DNA of 64,000 bases from Verrucolacustris abundans (GTDB lineage Bacteria > Verrucomicrobiota > Verrucomicrobiia > Methylacidiphilales > Verrucolacustridaceae). Below the pieces are notes generated by a model, which did not search any database, was not told the DNA's origin, and saw only the letters and a program-made list of their open reading frames with translations. The DNA is taken from NCBI GenBank assembly GCA_965194535.1, contig OZ239145.1:682001-746000 (forward strand), given 5' to 3'. How positions within the stretch are numbered: position 1 is the stretch's first letter; every line of letters begins with the position of its first letter. The translations under genes were made by a program, and so were the position numbers. Shown here one piece after another: positions 32,501 through 40,473 of this stretch.

Positions 32501-34218
32501 CAGAGGAAGAGGAGGTTGAGGATTACGACGGCCACCATGACGAGGATACCGACGAGGACGGGGCGTTTGTACCAAGCCTCATCCTCGGCCTTGGGCTTGG
32601 GGGTGAGGGAGTAGACGAGACCTTTGAGTTCCTCGTCACTCTTGGTTCGGCGGGTGAGCAGCGAGATGAGAATGGTGAGGCCAAAACAGGCTGACCAAGC
32701 CACGATGGCCATCCAGAAGTTTTGGCCCATTTCACTTTGGAAAGAAAACATCGGTTCGAGCCAACCCCCTTTGATTCCGGGCACGCACCCCTTGGCAAGT
32801 GCGAGGCCGTGGAAGAGAGCGGCGGCCGTGGTGCCACCGATCAGACCAAAGAAGGCTCCGTGGCCGGTGGTGCGTCTCCAGAACATGCCGAGCAGGAAGG
32901 TGGCAAAGAGAGGGGCATTCACAAAGCCGAAGACGAGCTGAAGCATATCCATGATGTTGTTGAACTGAGAGGCAAGGAAGGCTGCGCCAATACTGACCAC
33001 AATGCCAAAGACCGTGGCGAAGCGCCCCATCCAGAGGTAGTGGGAGTCCGATTTGTTTGGGGCGAAGTAACTTTGGTAGATGTCGTAGGTCCAGACGGTG
33101 TTAAAGGCAGTGACGTTCCCGGCCATGCCAGACATGAAAGATGCCATGAGGGCTGTGAAGCCGATTCCAAGAAGTCCAGTAGGCAGGTATTTGGCCAGCA
33201 GGGTGGGGATGACCATGTTGTAGTCGGGAGTGCCGTCCGCCGCAGTAGGAAGAAACATTCCGCCGCTTTGTTGATGAAGTGCGATGGCGATCATACCGGG
33301 GAGGATGACCAAGGCGGGAAAAAGCATTTTGGGAATGGCAGCGATGAGAGGAGTCCGACGGGCGGCGGACATGGAGTCAGCAGCCATGGCGCGTTGCACG
33401 ACGAGAAAGTCGGTGCACCAGTAACCGAAAGAGAGAACGAAGCCGAGACCCATGACCATGCCGAACCAACCCACACCCATCGGATTTTCCACAGGATTTC
33501 CGAGATGTGTCCAAGACTGTGACCACGTCCCGGCGGCATAGCCTTGGGAGGTGGCGACTGGGATAAGTTTCTCCTTGAGTACGGTCCAACCTCCGGCGTC
33601 CTGCAGGGCGAGGTAGACGAGGGGGGCAAAACCCATGACGATCATGAAGAACTGGAGCACCTCGTTGTAGATGGCGGAGGTGAGGCCTCCGAGGAAGATA
33701 TAGACTAGGACGATCAATGCCGAGACGGTGATGCAGGTCCAGTAGTTCCAGTGGACGAGGGTTTCCAGAAGCTTGGCGAGGGCATGCAACGAAATGCCTG
33801 AGGAGAAGATGGTCATCACCGCAAAGGAGATGGCGTTAAAGCCGCGGGTCTTTTCGTCAAAGCGGAGTTTTAGATATTCGGGAACAGAACGGGCCTTGGA
33901 GCCGTAGTAGAAAGGCATCATGAAGATCGCGAGGAAGACCATCGCTGGAATGGCGCCCACCCAGTAGAAGTGGCTGGTCATAAGACCGTATTTGGCTCCG
34001 GAGGCGGCCATACCGATGACTTCCTGGGCCCCGAGATTGGCAGAGAGGAAGGCGAGGCCGGTGACCCAGGCGGGGATCGAACGGCCGGAGAGGAAGAACT
34101 CCTTGCTCCCCGTCATGGAGCGTTTAAGGGCGAAGCCGATCCCGAGAACGAAGGCAAAGTAGATGACCAAAATTCCGTAATCAACCGGGCCGAGGTGAAT
34201 GGAGGAGATGGGGTTCAT
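32500..34218 (-). CDS. Sodium/solute symporter (SSS family, SglT-like)
   Basis: 572 residues with about 14 hydrophobic helices. SSS landmarks: GRSIPAWVTGLAFLSANLGAQEVIGMA (quoted here in pieces: GRSIPAW at about 45, then the AQE motif of sugar transporters), PEYLKLRF, GGLTSAIYNEVLQFF and GMAGNVTAFNTVWTYDIY. The AQE/GMA region resembles the sodium/glucose branch, so a sugar or polyol substrate is likely. It would import monosaccharide with Na+ across the cytoplasmic membrane. It is downstream of a beta-helix protein gene by 109 bp and is followed by the coupled 63-residue membrane protein and an oxidoreductase, suggesting one uptake-and-processing unit. Confidence 0.9.
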   Translation of the reverse strand: MNPISSIHLGPVDYGILVIYFAFVLGIGFALKRSMTGSKEFFLSGRSIPAWVTGLAFLSANLGAQEVIGMAASGAKYGLMTSHFYWVGAIPAMVFLAIFMMPFYYGSKARSVPEYLKLRFDEKTRGFNAISFAVMTIFSSGISLHALAKLLETLVHWNYWTCITVSALIVLVYIFLGGLTSAIYNEVLQFFMIVMGFAPLVYLALQDAGGWTVLKEKLIPVATSQGYAAGTWSQSWTHLGNPVENPMGVGWFGMVMGLGFVLSFGYWCTDFLVVQRAMAADSMSAARRTPLIAAIPKMLFPALVILPGMIAIALHQQSGGMFLPTAADGTPDYNMVIPTLLAKYLPTGLLGIGFTALMASFMSGMAGNVTAFNTVWTYDIYQSYFAPNKSDSHYLWMGRFATVFGIVVSIGAAFLASQFNNIMDMLQLVFGFVNAPLFATFLLGMFWRRTTGHGAFFGLIGGTTAAALFHGLALAKGCVPGIKGGWLEPMFSFQSEMGQNFWMAIVAWSACFGLTILISLLTRRTKSDEELKGLVYSLTPKPKAEDEAWYKRPVLVGILVMVAVVILNLLFL

Positions 34219-34327
34219 CCAATTAGATTCTGATCAAACCTGCTCGAACCCTGCCTTGAGTAAGCGAGGTCGTCCATCCCTCTTTCGGGGGAAGCGAAAG
34301 TTCGAAAAAAAACGTCGGTTCGTGGCA

Positions 34328-36475
34328 TTACGGGGCTGAGGGAACGTTAAAAAAGATCGCTGCACCCGAAACCCCAATATTTTCCTTCCCGTTTCCAAAC
34401 GCGACCGACTGGCTGAAGTAGTTTTCTTTTGCCTTCGAGTTGCCAGTGAGAATTCCGTCTTCGCGATTTTCCGTGCAGACGTTGTTGAAGAAGAGGTTTC
34501 CATGTGAGGTTTTGTCGTCCGCCCGTCCTCCAAGTCCGATGCCACGTCGGTTGCCCGAGCAGCGATTAGCGGAGATGAGGTTAGGCCCTGTGTTGCCTTT
34601 GACCTCCTCGTTCCAGACGTGTACCCCTGTGCCGTTGCCGTGGAGTTCGTTTCCAAAGACGATGTTGTTTTCGATCGCCTCCTCGATAAAGACCCCGTGG
34701 CGGCGGTTGGCGGTGCAGGTGTTGAAAAGGGCGGTGCAGTTGATGGCATGAGCGTCCAGATCGATGCCGTCCATAAAGTTCCCGCTGCACACATTCGCGA
34801 TGGCGTGAACGCGGTTCGCACAGTGACTCCAGATTCCACGGCCGTTGTTCCCATACACATTACAGCGATAGAGGAAGATGGGATCGCTGCCTTTTCGGTT
34901 CTTCGTGTTAATTCCATCCCGGGCACCTGCAATCAGGCTCGTGCTTTCGATCAGTGCGATGCTTCCGGTGTTTGCGTTGATGGGGAAGTGAGCTTGACGA
35001 TTTGCGTCCAGTTTTCCACCCGAGACCGAGCAGAAGCCTGTTTTCGGCAGAAGGATAACCTGAGTGAGCGGATCGGCCCGTGCCCATGGGGGCTCGAGGG
35101 GGATACTTAGATCAGACAAGATGCGGGCATCGGCAGCCATCAGGAGACAGCTGTTGGGGGGGAGTTCCAACCCTTTCGGATTTTTGCAGATGTATTCGCC
35201 ATCGAGTCGAATGACCAGGACGTCGTTGGGGTGCTCCGTCTGAGCTTTGGCGATTTCCGTCTCCACGAGGGAGAGATCGACGGGGACGATTTTCGGGGGT
35301 TTGTCTTTGTCCGCGGGCTTGGGTTCTTTTTTTCCGCCTGCGATCAAGGGGAGGTCGAAGCGGCCCATGCCAGCTACGATGACCGAGTTGGTGTGGGGTC
35401 GGTTGAGGGTGGGGGGATTAAAAAACTTGAGGCTAGGAGTGACAGGATCGATCTGAAGATTCTCGTTGGAGATGAGGAAGGCTTCTTTTGTTCCAGAGGC
35501 GAGCTTAACGGATCCGGATAGGGTGTTGTGGAAGAGTTGGTGTGATTCTCCCGCGATGGAGAGGGTGAGGTCTTTGGTAGTCCCACGATTTTCAGAGATG
35601 AGGTTTCCTTTGCTCGTTGGGGTGAGATCGAGAGTCAGCTCGCTTTTTCCGAACCTGTTGCGGGTGATGATCCCTCGGTCAGAGCTGGTCCGAATGTCGG
35701 TTTTGTTTTCGGAGAAGGTGTTGCCTGCGACCATGCTGTTGAGAGAGTTGATGGAAAGGGCAGTTTCGGTTTGGGCTTTGAAGACGTTGTCTAGGCACTG
35801 GAACCCACCCGATTGATCGACTTGGAGGGCAGTACCATTTTTCTCAAAGTGGCAACGGGTGACGCTGCCAGCCTCATTCAACGAGGTGACATTGGTGGTT
35901 CCGCGATAGTCGATGCCGATTTTGCCGCAACGTAGGATGTTGAGCTGATCTAGGTTGATGCGGGAACCCGCGCCGATCTGGATGCCAGTGACGGACTTGC
36001 CGGCACCATCGAGCGTGGCTGCTCCGGCCCCCGAAGATGAGACGGAGACAAACTCGGCTTTCTCTACCGAGATCAGGCTGGGGGCGGAGCAGTTTGCTCC
36101 GGCCTTCAAGCCGGCTGAAGGGGAGAGTTGAAGACACATTTTGCTGCCGAGTCTTAGTGGGGCGGAGCCAACCTCCAGGTTGCCGGCGGGCTCCAGAACC
36201 AGTACTGCTTCCGGTTTTTCTTTTCGCGCCGTATCGATCAGTGCCTGGGCTGCGTCCACGGCACCAGCAGGAAGAGAGACTCGGTGAATTTCTTCTTTCG
36301 GTCCGGTGATGAACGAGGCTTCGGGCGGGGTGAAAAACTGGTCCGCTGAATGGGCGGGTAGGAGGGCTTGAAAAGAAAGAGCCAGAACTAAAAAGGAGGT
36401 AGAAAGAGAAGAAGTTAGTTTACCAGACTGCAAAGGATGGGATCTGAACATATCCAATCTTGAGACTGACTCCAT
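34328..36475 (-). CDS. Secreted protein with two right-handed beta-helix units
   Basis: 715 residues. Start ATG 36475; ATG 36451 is an alternative that also keeps the signal peptide (FLVLALSFQALLPAHSA). The protein contains two similar halves: each begins with a helix and strand of the form ALIDTARKEKPEAVLVLEP / EIAKAQTEHPNDVLVIRL, followed by beta-helix rungs with NxF/NxC turns (VAGNTFSENKT; LFNTCTANRRHGVF; ISANRCSGNRRGIGL). A basic, lysine-rich linker (KKEPKPADKDKPPK) joins them. Parallel beta-helices often bind or cleave polysaccharides, but no lyase active site is recognised. The same two-part architecture is embedded in the 2016-residue protein at 43991. Confidence 0.82.
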   Translation of the reverse strand: MESVSRLDMFRSHPLQSGKLTSSLSTSFLVLALSFQALLPAHSADQFFTPPEASFITGPKEEIHRVSLPAGAVDAAQALIDTARKEKPEAVLVLEPAGNLEVGSAPLRLGSKMCLQLSPSAGLKAGANCSAPSLISVEKAEFVSVSSSGAGAATLDGAGKSVTGIQIGAGSRINLDQLNILRCGKIGIDYRGTTNVTSLNEAGSVTRCHFEKNGTALQVDQSGGFQCLDNVFKAQTETALSINSLNSMVAGNTFSENKTDIRTSSDRGIITRNRFGKSELTLDLTPTSKGNLISENRGTTKDLTLSIAGESHQLFHNTLSGSVKLASGTKEAFLISNENLQIDPVTPSLKFFNPPTLNRPHTNSVIVAGMGRFDLPLIAGGKKEPKPADKDKPPKIVPVDLSLVETEIAKAQTEHPNDVLVIRLDGEYICKNPKGLELPPNSCLLMAADARILSDLSIPLEPPWARADPLTQVILLPKTGFCSVSGGKLDANRQAHFPINANTGSIALIESTSLIAGARDGINTKNRKGSDPIFLYRCNVYGNNGRGIWSHCANRVHAIANVCSGNFMDGIDLDAHAINCTALFNTCTANRRHGVFIEEAIENNIVFGNELHGNGTGVHVWNEEVKGNTGPNLISANRCSGNRRGIGLGGRADDKTSHGNLFFNNVCTENREDGILTGNSKAKENYFSQSVAFGNGKENIGVSGAAIFFNVPSAP

Positions 36476-36574
36476 CGTGAAGACAAGTCGGATCTGATCT
36501 TTTTTGTTAGATTCGTGAACATTCCTGTAATTTAAGCTTGTTTGGAAAAAGGAAGATTCGTAATCATTTCATTC

Positions 36575-37366
36575 ATGAAAAAATTCTATCCATTCTTTTT
36601 GGTTCTATGTCTGGCGAATGTTGTAATGGCCCAAACCAATGCGCCCGCACCAGCTTCCGCCCCATCGACCCCAGCTCCTGCTGCCACGCCGGCAGTAGTC
36701 TCTAGGCCACTCGCTATTTCTGGCTGGGCAGTGATTGGAGACAAAGCCAAGGCATTTGGTCCAAAGGAGGAGGGCGGGAAGATTCTTTTCACAGGGGTTG
36801 ATTTCGGAAAAAAAGGAAAGTCTTTTGTCGGTTATTTTGAAAAAACCATTCTGGGGGAGGGGCAGACCCTCAGCTTTAAGAGTAATATTCAGTTTTCTGG
36901 CGTCGGAACGGTTGGGGCTTTTCGTTATGGAATCTTTCAAAAACGCTCCAAAGATCATGCTCGTGGATGGTTGGGGTACTGTTTTTATGCTGGGTTCCGT
37001 CCAGACATGCCGAAAGGAATGCTTTTGGCTCGTTTGCCGGAGAACAACGGATCCTTCGATGGTTTGAAGGATGATAAAGGTGGCGAAACGGCCCGCTCCT
37101 TGGGAGAGGCAATCTCGGGACCGAAATCGATCAAGGATGGCCTTTACACCCTGACGATCGACGTGAAGAAATCGGGGGCGAATATGGAGGTGAAATCGAT
37201 GCTTGTTTCGGAGTTGGATCCAACGGTTCCTGCGGTGAGCTATTCAGGGATCGATAACCAGCCAGCCACCCCCTGTTTCGATGCTTTTGGATTTGTGACT
37301 CACGAAGTGCTTTCGGTCGATTCAGTCGAGTTCAGCAACGTTTCGTTGAACTTGGTAGGTCCATAG
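36575..37366 (+). CDS. Secreted protein of unknown function with a Pro/Ala-rich linker
   Basis: 263 residues from ATG 36575, giving a signal peptide (FFLVLCLANVVMAQ). It continues with an Ala/Pro-rich linker (NAPAPASAPSTPAPAATPA) and a beta-rich domain of about 200 residues (LSFKSNIQFSGVG, FRYGIFQKRS, YTLTIDVKKSG). The strand pattern is compatible with a concanavalin-like fold, but no family motif is recognised. No clear Shine-Dalgarno sequence is present. It is divergent from the beta-helix gene and is followed by the long AT-rich gap. Confidence 0.65.
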   Translation: MKKFYPFFLVLCLANVVMAQTNAPAPASAPSTPAPAATPAVVSRPLAISGWAVIGDKAKAFGPKEEGGKILFTGVDFGKKGKSFVGYFEKTILGEGQTLSFKSNIQFSGVGTVGAFRYGIFQKRSKDHARGWLGYCFYAGFRPDMPKGMLLARLPENNGSFDGLKDDKGGETARSLGEAISGPKSIKDGLYTLTIDVKKSGANMEVKSMLVSELDPTVPAVSYSGIDNQPATPCFDAFGFVTHEVLSVDSVEFSNVSLNLVGP

Positions 37367-37558
37367 AGCGGTTATCTTGAACGGGTCTATTTCTGGCCCA
37401 AGACACGTATTGATCCGGTAAGTTGCGTTGGGGAAACCCATCGCTCTGGCTTCGTGATATGCCAAAGCACTGTTGTGTATCCATAAAATTCTATCACATA
37501 AGGCATAAGCAATGAAATCGGCCTAGAAATACAGTCCTTTTAGAAGTAAAACAATAGC

Positions 37559-37579
37559 TAATGTATAAATTATACATTA
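37559..37579. promoter_or_regulatory. 21-bp perfect palindrome
   Basis: Arms TAATGTATAA and TTATACATTA flank a single central A. It is 261 bp upstream of the 872-residue PEP-CTERM gene. The form suits a dimeric DNA-binding protein. Because the surroundings are very AT-rich, chance occurrence is more likely than in the rest of the window, but ten matching arm positions is still notable. Confidence 0.45.
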
Positions 37580-37727
37580 ATATAAATATTTAGTTACGAA
37601 CATTTTTAGAATTTCTTTTATTACTTAAATGTGTACTTAGATATCCATATAAAACTATATATATTAGCATTATACACATAATACATCGTTTACTTTAGTA
37701 AATCACTTAAGAAAATACACCTTGCAT

Positions 37728-37751
37728 TAAATATATTACATTATATATTTA
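37728..37751. repeat. Inverted repeat with 9-bp arms, AT-rich
   Basis: TAAATATAT and ATATATTTA around six bases, about 90-110 bp upstream of the gene at 37840. With arms of pure A+T this could be fortuitous; it might also be an AT-rich protein-binding or promoter-melting element. Confidence 0.3.
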
Positions 37752-37839
37752 TCAGTGGATGATGCGCTCGATAACTCTGAACAAATCGAATCCTTGTTGG
37801 TCAAAGATCGTATTACATAGTTCATAGGAGATAAAAAAT

Positions 37840-40458
37840 ATGAAAACAAAATCATTCCTACAGTCCAAAAAGGTTTTTCTAATTATGCTCTCTACGCTGT
37901 GGATGACGGGGCAGGCAACATTCGCCCAGACGAACGCGGTGTGGGATGTGGATGGAGCAACAAGTTCAGCTACGGGCGGGTCTGCGACATGGAATAGCTC
38001 CACGGCTACTTGGACGACGAACAACGGGACTTCGTTCTTTGCCGCTACGAACGGAAATTATAACTATCAGTTTGGGGGAACGGCTGGAACGGTGACACTG
38101 GGAGCCAATGTGGCGGGAAACGCTCTTAACTTCACCACGAGTGGATACATGCTGGGCTCCTCAGCTGCGCGCACTCTTGCCGCTACCAATGGAATTACTC
38201 TAGCCGAGAACGTGAACTTAATTATTCGTCCCAATAACAACAATTCCATTACCTTCTCTGGAACTGGAATCACTGGCGGGGCAGGATCCTCTTTGACACT
38301 AGGGGATGGTAGTTTCAACTACACCAACACAATTTTATTTAGCGGTGGAACGATTGCCGCGTCTGCCCCGATCAGCGTCAACATCGGTGCCAATTCTAGA
38401 TTGAGTTTCGGTTCCTCGAGTAGCTCGGGCCTGACCGTCAATTCCACTATCGTCAATAACAGTGTGAGTGGTACGGCCTTAACCATTACCAATGGGGCGA
38501 GCGGAAATGTACTATTTAACGGGGCCATAAGTGGAAACAACGGATTAGCTCTCCTAGGGACACAAGCTTCTTCCAAAATTATTCTGGCGGCTTCCAACAG
38601 CTATGCTGGGGGAACAACGATTTCGACCGTCGGGCAAGTTAATTATTCTAATAGTGCTGCCTTCGGTTCTGGAACTATCACCATCGCAGGTGCTGGAACG
38701 AATTACCTTCGTAGTATTACCGCTGCTGGGACGCAAAACATTACCAATAGTGTTACGATCAACTCGGGCAGTATCTTGCAACTTAGCCACAACGGTGGTG
38801 GCACAGTTAATGATACTTGGTCGGGAAGTATCGGTGGGGCCGGCTCTCTCCAACTCGGGACTAGTTCGACTCTATACTTAACGGGCACGAACAGCTCCTT
38901 TGGCGGCAGTTATGCGAGTATAAGTTCTGGCACGACTTATCTAACCAAAATCGGCATGGCGGGTGAAAATAGTTCGATTGGAACAAATGGGACGATTTTA
39001 GTGGGTGGGACAGCAGCCACCTCTCCCACCACATTTCGCTGGACAGGAAGTGGTAATGAAGTTTCAGACAAACTATTTCAGCTTGTTGGAAATAACGGTT
39101 TAGATTTGCGGGCGAATGGGACGGCTGGCTCCTCTTTGACCATCAACGGCAATATCAACGCGGTGACCGCAACTTCTAGGACTAACTTATTTTCTGGCTA
39201 CAATGGTAACACTCTTATCATTAATGGGCTGATCAATGAGGTCGCTGGTGGCACAAACAACCTTACGGTGGGACAGTCAAGCTCTGGCACGGTGGTTTTG
39301 GGGAACACCAACAACAGTTTCTCTGGCGCGGTCAGGATCACACAAAGCACGGCGGGGCAAACAACAACCCTGCAGACGGCGAATATTGGCAATGCTGGTG
39401 CGATCAGTGCCCTGGGTAAAGGAAGCACGATCAACATGGGTAGCACAAATGAATCTGCCTTTACGGTTCTGAAGTACACTGGCACGGGAGAGACAACGGA
39501 TAAAATCATTAATCTCTTTGGGACAAACGCGACCGGTCAGACCGTCTCGGGTGGCGCGACCTTGGATCAGTCGGGCAGTGGGAACCTGAAGTTCACCAGT
39601 GCCATGACATCGACTAATGGCACGGGTGCCAAAAAGATTTACCTGACGGGTTCAACCGTTGGCACAGGCGAATTCGCCGGTGCGATTACCGATTTTGGTG
39701 CGAATACCAACTCGCTGGTGAAAACGGGAACAGGCCAGTGGTCGCTTTCGGGTGCTAACACCTACACAGGTGCTACCGAGGTGCGGGAGGGAACTCTTCA
39801 AATCTCCAGCGGGGGATCGATCACCTCCGCCGCTACCATCAGCAACACAGCGACGTTGCTCGTCAACGGCACTGCTGGTGCGGTGAATGCGGAAACGGGC
39901 GGGAGCTTAGGTGGGGCCGGTACGGTCGGGGCAGTCACTCTAAACAGTGGATCCCTACTCAAACCTGGAAACAGCCCTGGAAATCTTACGGCCGCTTCCT
40001 CGGTTTGGAACGCGGGTGCGACGTATGAGTGGCAGATCACCTCACTAACCGGAACGGCTGGGACCGATTGGGATCTGTTCACCGTGACGGGCGGACTCGA
40101 TCTCTCTGCTCTTTCATCCTCCGCAACATTCAATCTAAGTCTCGATTCGACAGGGGCACTGGCTGGATTTAGTGATACCTCCGAGTACACATGGACCTTT
40201 GCAAAAGCGGCCGGTATCACGGGTCTCTCTTCGACCGATGCGGGAACCGATATCAGCAGTCTCTTCAATATCTCAGCGACGAACTTTAATGGGGGTACGG
40301 GGCCTGCGAATGGGTTCAAGGTGGTTGTGGGTGAAACCAGTGCAGGTTACACAAGCTTGAATCTAATGACTGTGCCTGAACCTTCGGCTTCCTCACTCAT
40401 GGGGATCGGTCTGGCCGCACTGATGATCGTCCGCACTTTTCGTCGTCGGCAAAGCTAA
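37840..40458 (+). CDS. PEP-CTERM autotransporter-type beta-strand-repeat protein
   Basis: 872 residues, well-placed AGGAG ribosome-binding site. Signal peptide (FLIMLSTLWMTGQATFAQ), an opening VWDVDGATSSATGGSATWN motif typical of autotransporter-associated repeat proteins, then long Ser/Thr/Gly/Asn-rich beta-strand repeats, for example LVKTGTGQWSLSGANTYTGA and GSLLKPGNSPGNL. The end is a PEP-CTERM signal: VPEPSAS, a hydrophobic helix and RTFRRRQS. It is not a close copy of the proteins at 23631 and 26095 and lacks their 26-residue repeat array. It heads a block of three same-strand giant genes; the next gene begins 15 bp after its stop. Confidence 0.9.
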   Translation: MKTKSFLQSKKVFLIMLSTLWMTGQATFAQTNAVWDVDGATSSATGGSATWNSSTATWTTNNGTSFFAATNGNYNYQFGGTAGTVTLGANVAGNALNFTTSGYMLGSSAARTLAATNGITLAENVNLIIRPNNNNSITFSGTGITGGAGSSLTLGDGSFNYTNTILFSGGTIAASAPISVNIGANSRLSFGSSSSSGLTVNSTIVNNSVSGTALTITNGASGNVLFNGAISGNNGLALLGTQASSKIILAASNSYAGGTTISTVGQVNYSNSAAFGSGTITIAGAGTNYLRSITAAGTQNITNSVTINSGSILQLSHNGGGTVNDTWSGSIGGAGSLQLGTSSTLYLTGTNSSFGGSYASISSGTTYLTKIGMAGENSSIGTNGTILVGGTAATSPTTFRWTGSGNEVSDKLFQLVGNNGLDLRANGTAGSSLTINGNINAVTATSRTNLFSGYNGNTLIINGLINEVAGGTNNLTVGQSSSGTVVLGNTNNSFSGAVRITQSTAGQTTTLQTANIGNAGAISALGKGSTINMGSTNESAFTVLKYTGTGETTDKIINLFGTNATGQTVSGGATLDQSGSGNLKFTSAMTSTNGTGAKKIYLTGSTVGTGEFAGAITDFGANTNSLVKTGTGQWSLSGANTYTGATEVREGTLQISSGGSITSAATISNTATLLVNGTAGAVNAETGGSLGGAGTVGAVTLNSGSLLKPGNSPGNLTAASSVWNAGATYEWQITSLTGTAGTDWDLFTVTGGLDLSALSSSATFNLSLDSTGALAGFSDTSEYTWTFAKAAGITGLSSTDAGTDISSLFNISATNFNGGTGPANGFKVVVGETSAGYTSLNLMTVPEPSASSLMGIGLAALMIVRTFRRRQS

Positions 40459-40460
40459 AA

Positions 40461-40467
40461 AAGGAGG
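40461..40467 (+). promoter_or_regulatory. Strong Shine-Dalgarno supporting a TTG start
   Basis: AAGGAGG followed six bases later by TTG at 40474. No ATG or GTG is nearby in that frame, and the residues that follow form a signal peptide, so the TTG start is well supported. Confidence 0.8.
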
Positions 40468-40473
40468 CTCCAC

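Larger units (their letters stand above)
37367..37839. promoter_or_regulatory. 473-bp AT-rich intergenic region with several inverted repeats
   Basis: This is the longest non-coding gap in the window. From about 37480 it becomes strongly AT-rich and contains a 21-bp palindrome (37559-37579), a 6-bp-arm repeat TTTACT/AGTAAA near 37690 and a 9-bp-arm repeat (37728-37751). AGGAG at 37826-37830 is the ribosome-binding site of the 872-residue gene. A promoter for the large surface-protein block must lie here, but in so AT-rich a stretch individual -10 boxes cannot be assigned. I saw no RNA gene, and the short open frames in it carry no recognisable protein signature. Confidence 0.6.

Noticed and set aside
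32722..33522. 266-codon plus-strand open frame within the symporter gene
   Set aside because: It is the complement of hydrophobic transporter codons, with a low-complexity His/Gly/Glu composition typical of antisense frames.
34280..34320. CTTTCG/CGAAAG hairpin near the end of the beta-helix gene as an intrinsic terminator
   Set aside because: On the minus strand the T-run precedes the hairpin rather than following it, and on the plus strand there is no gene to terminate.
37330..37530. Minus-strand open frames in the gap after the gene at 36575 that look mildly protein-like (for example a 39-codon frame starting MPYVIEF)
   Set aside because: Too short, no ribosome-binding site, and no family that I recognise. 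Two overlapping frames look equally plausible, which argues for chance.
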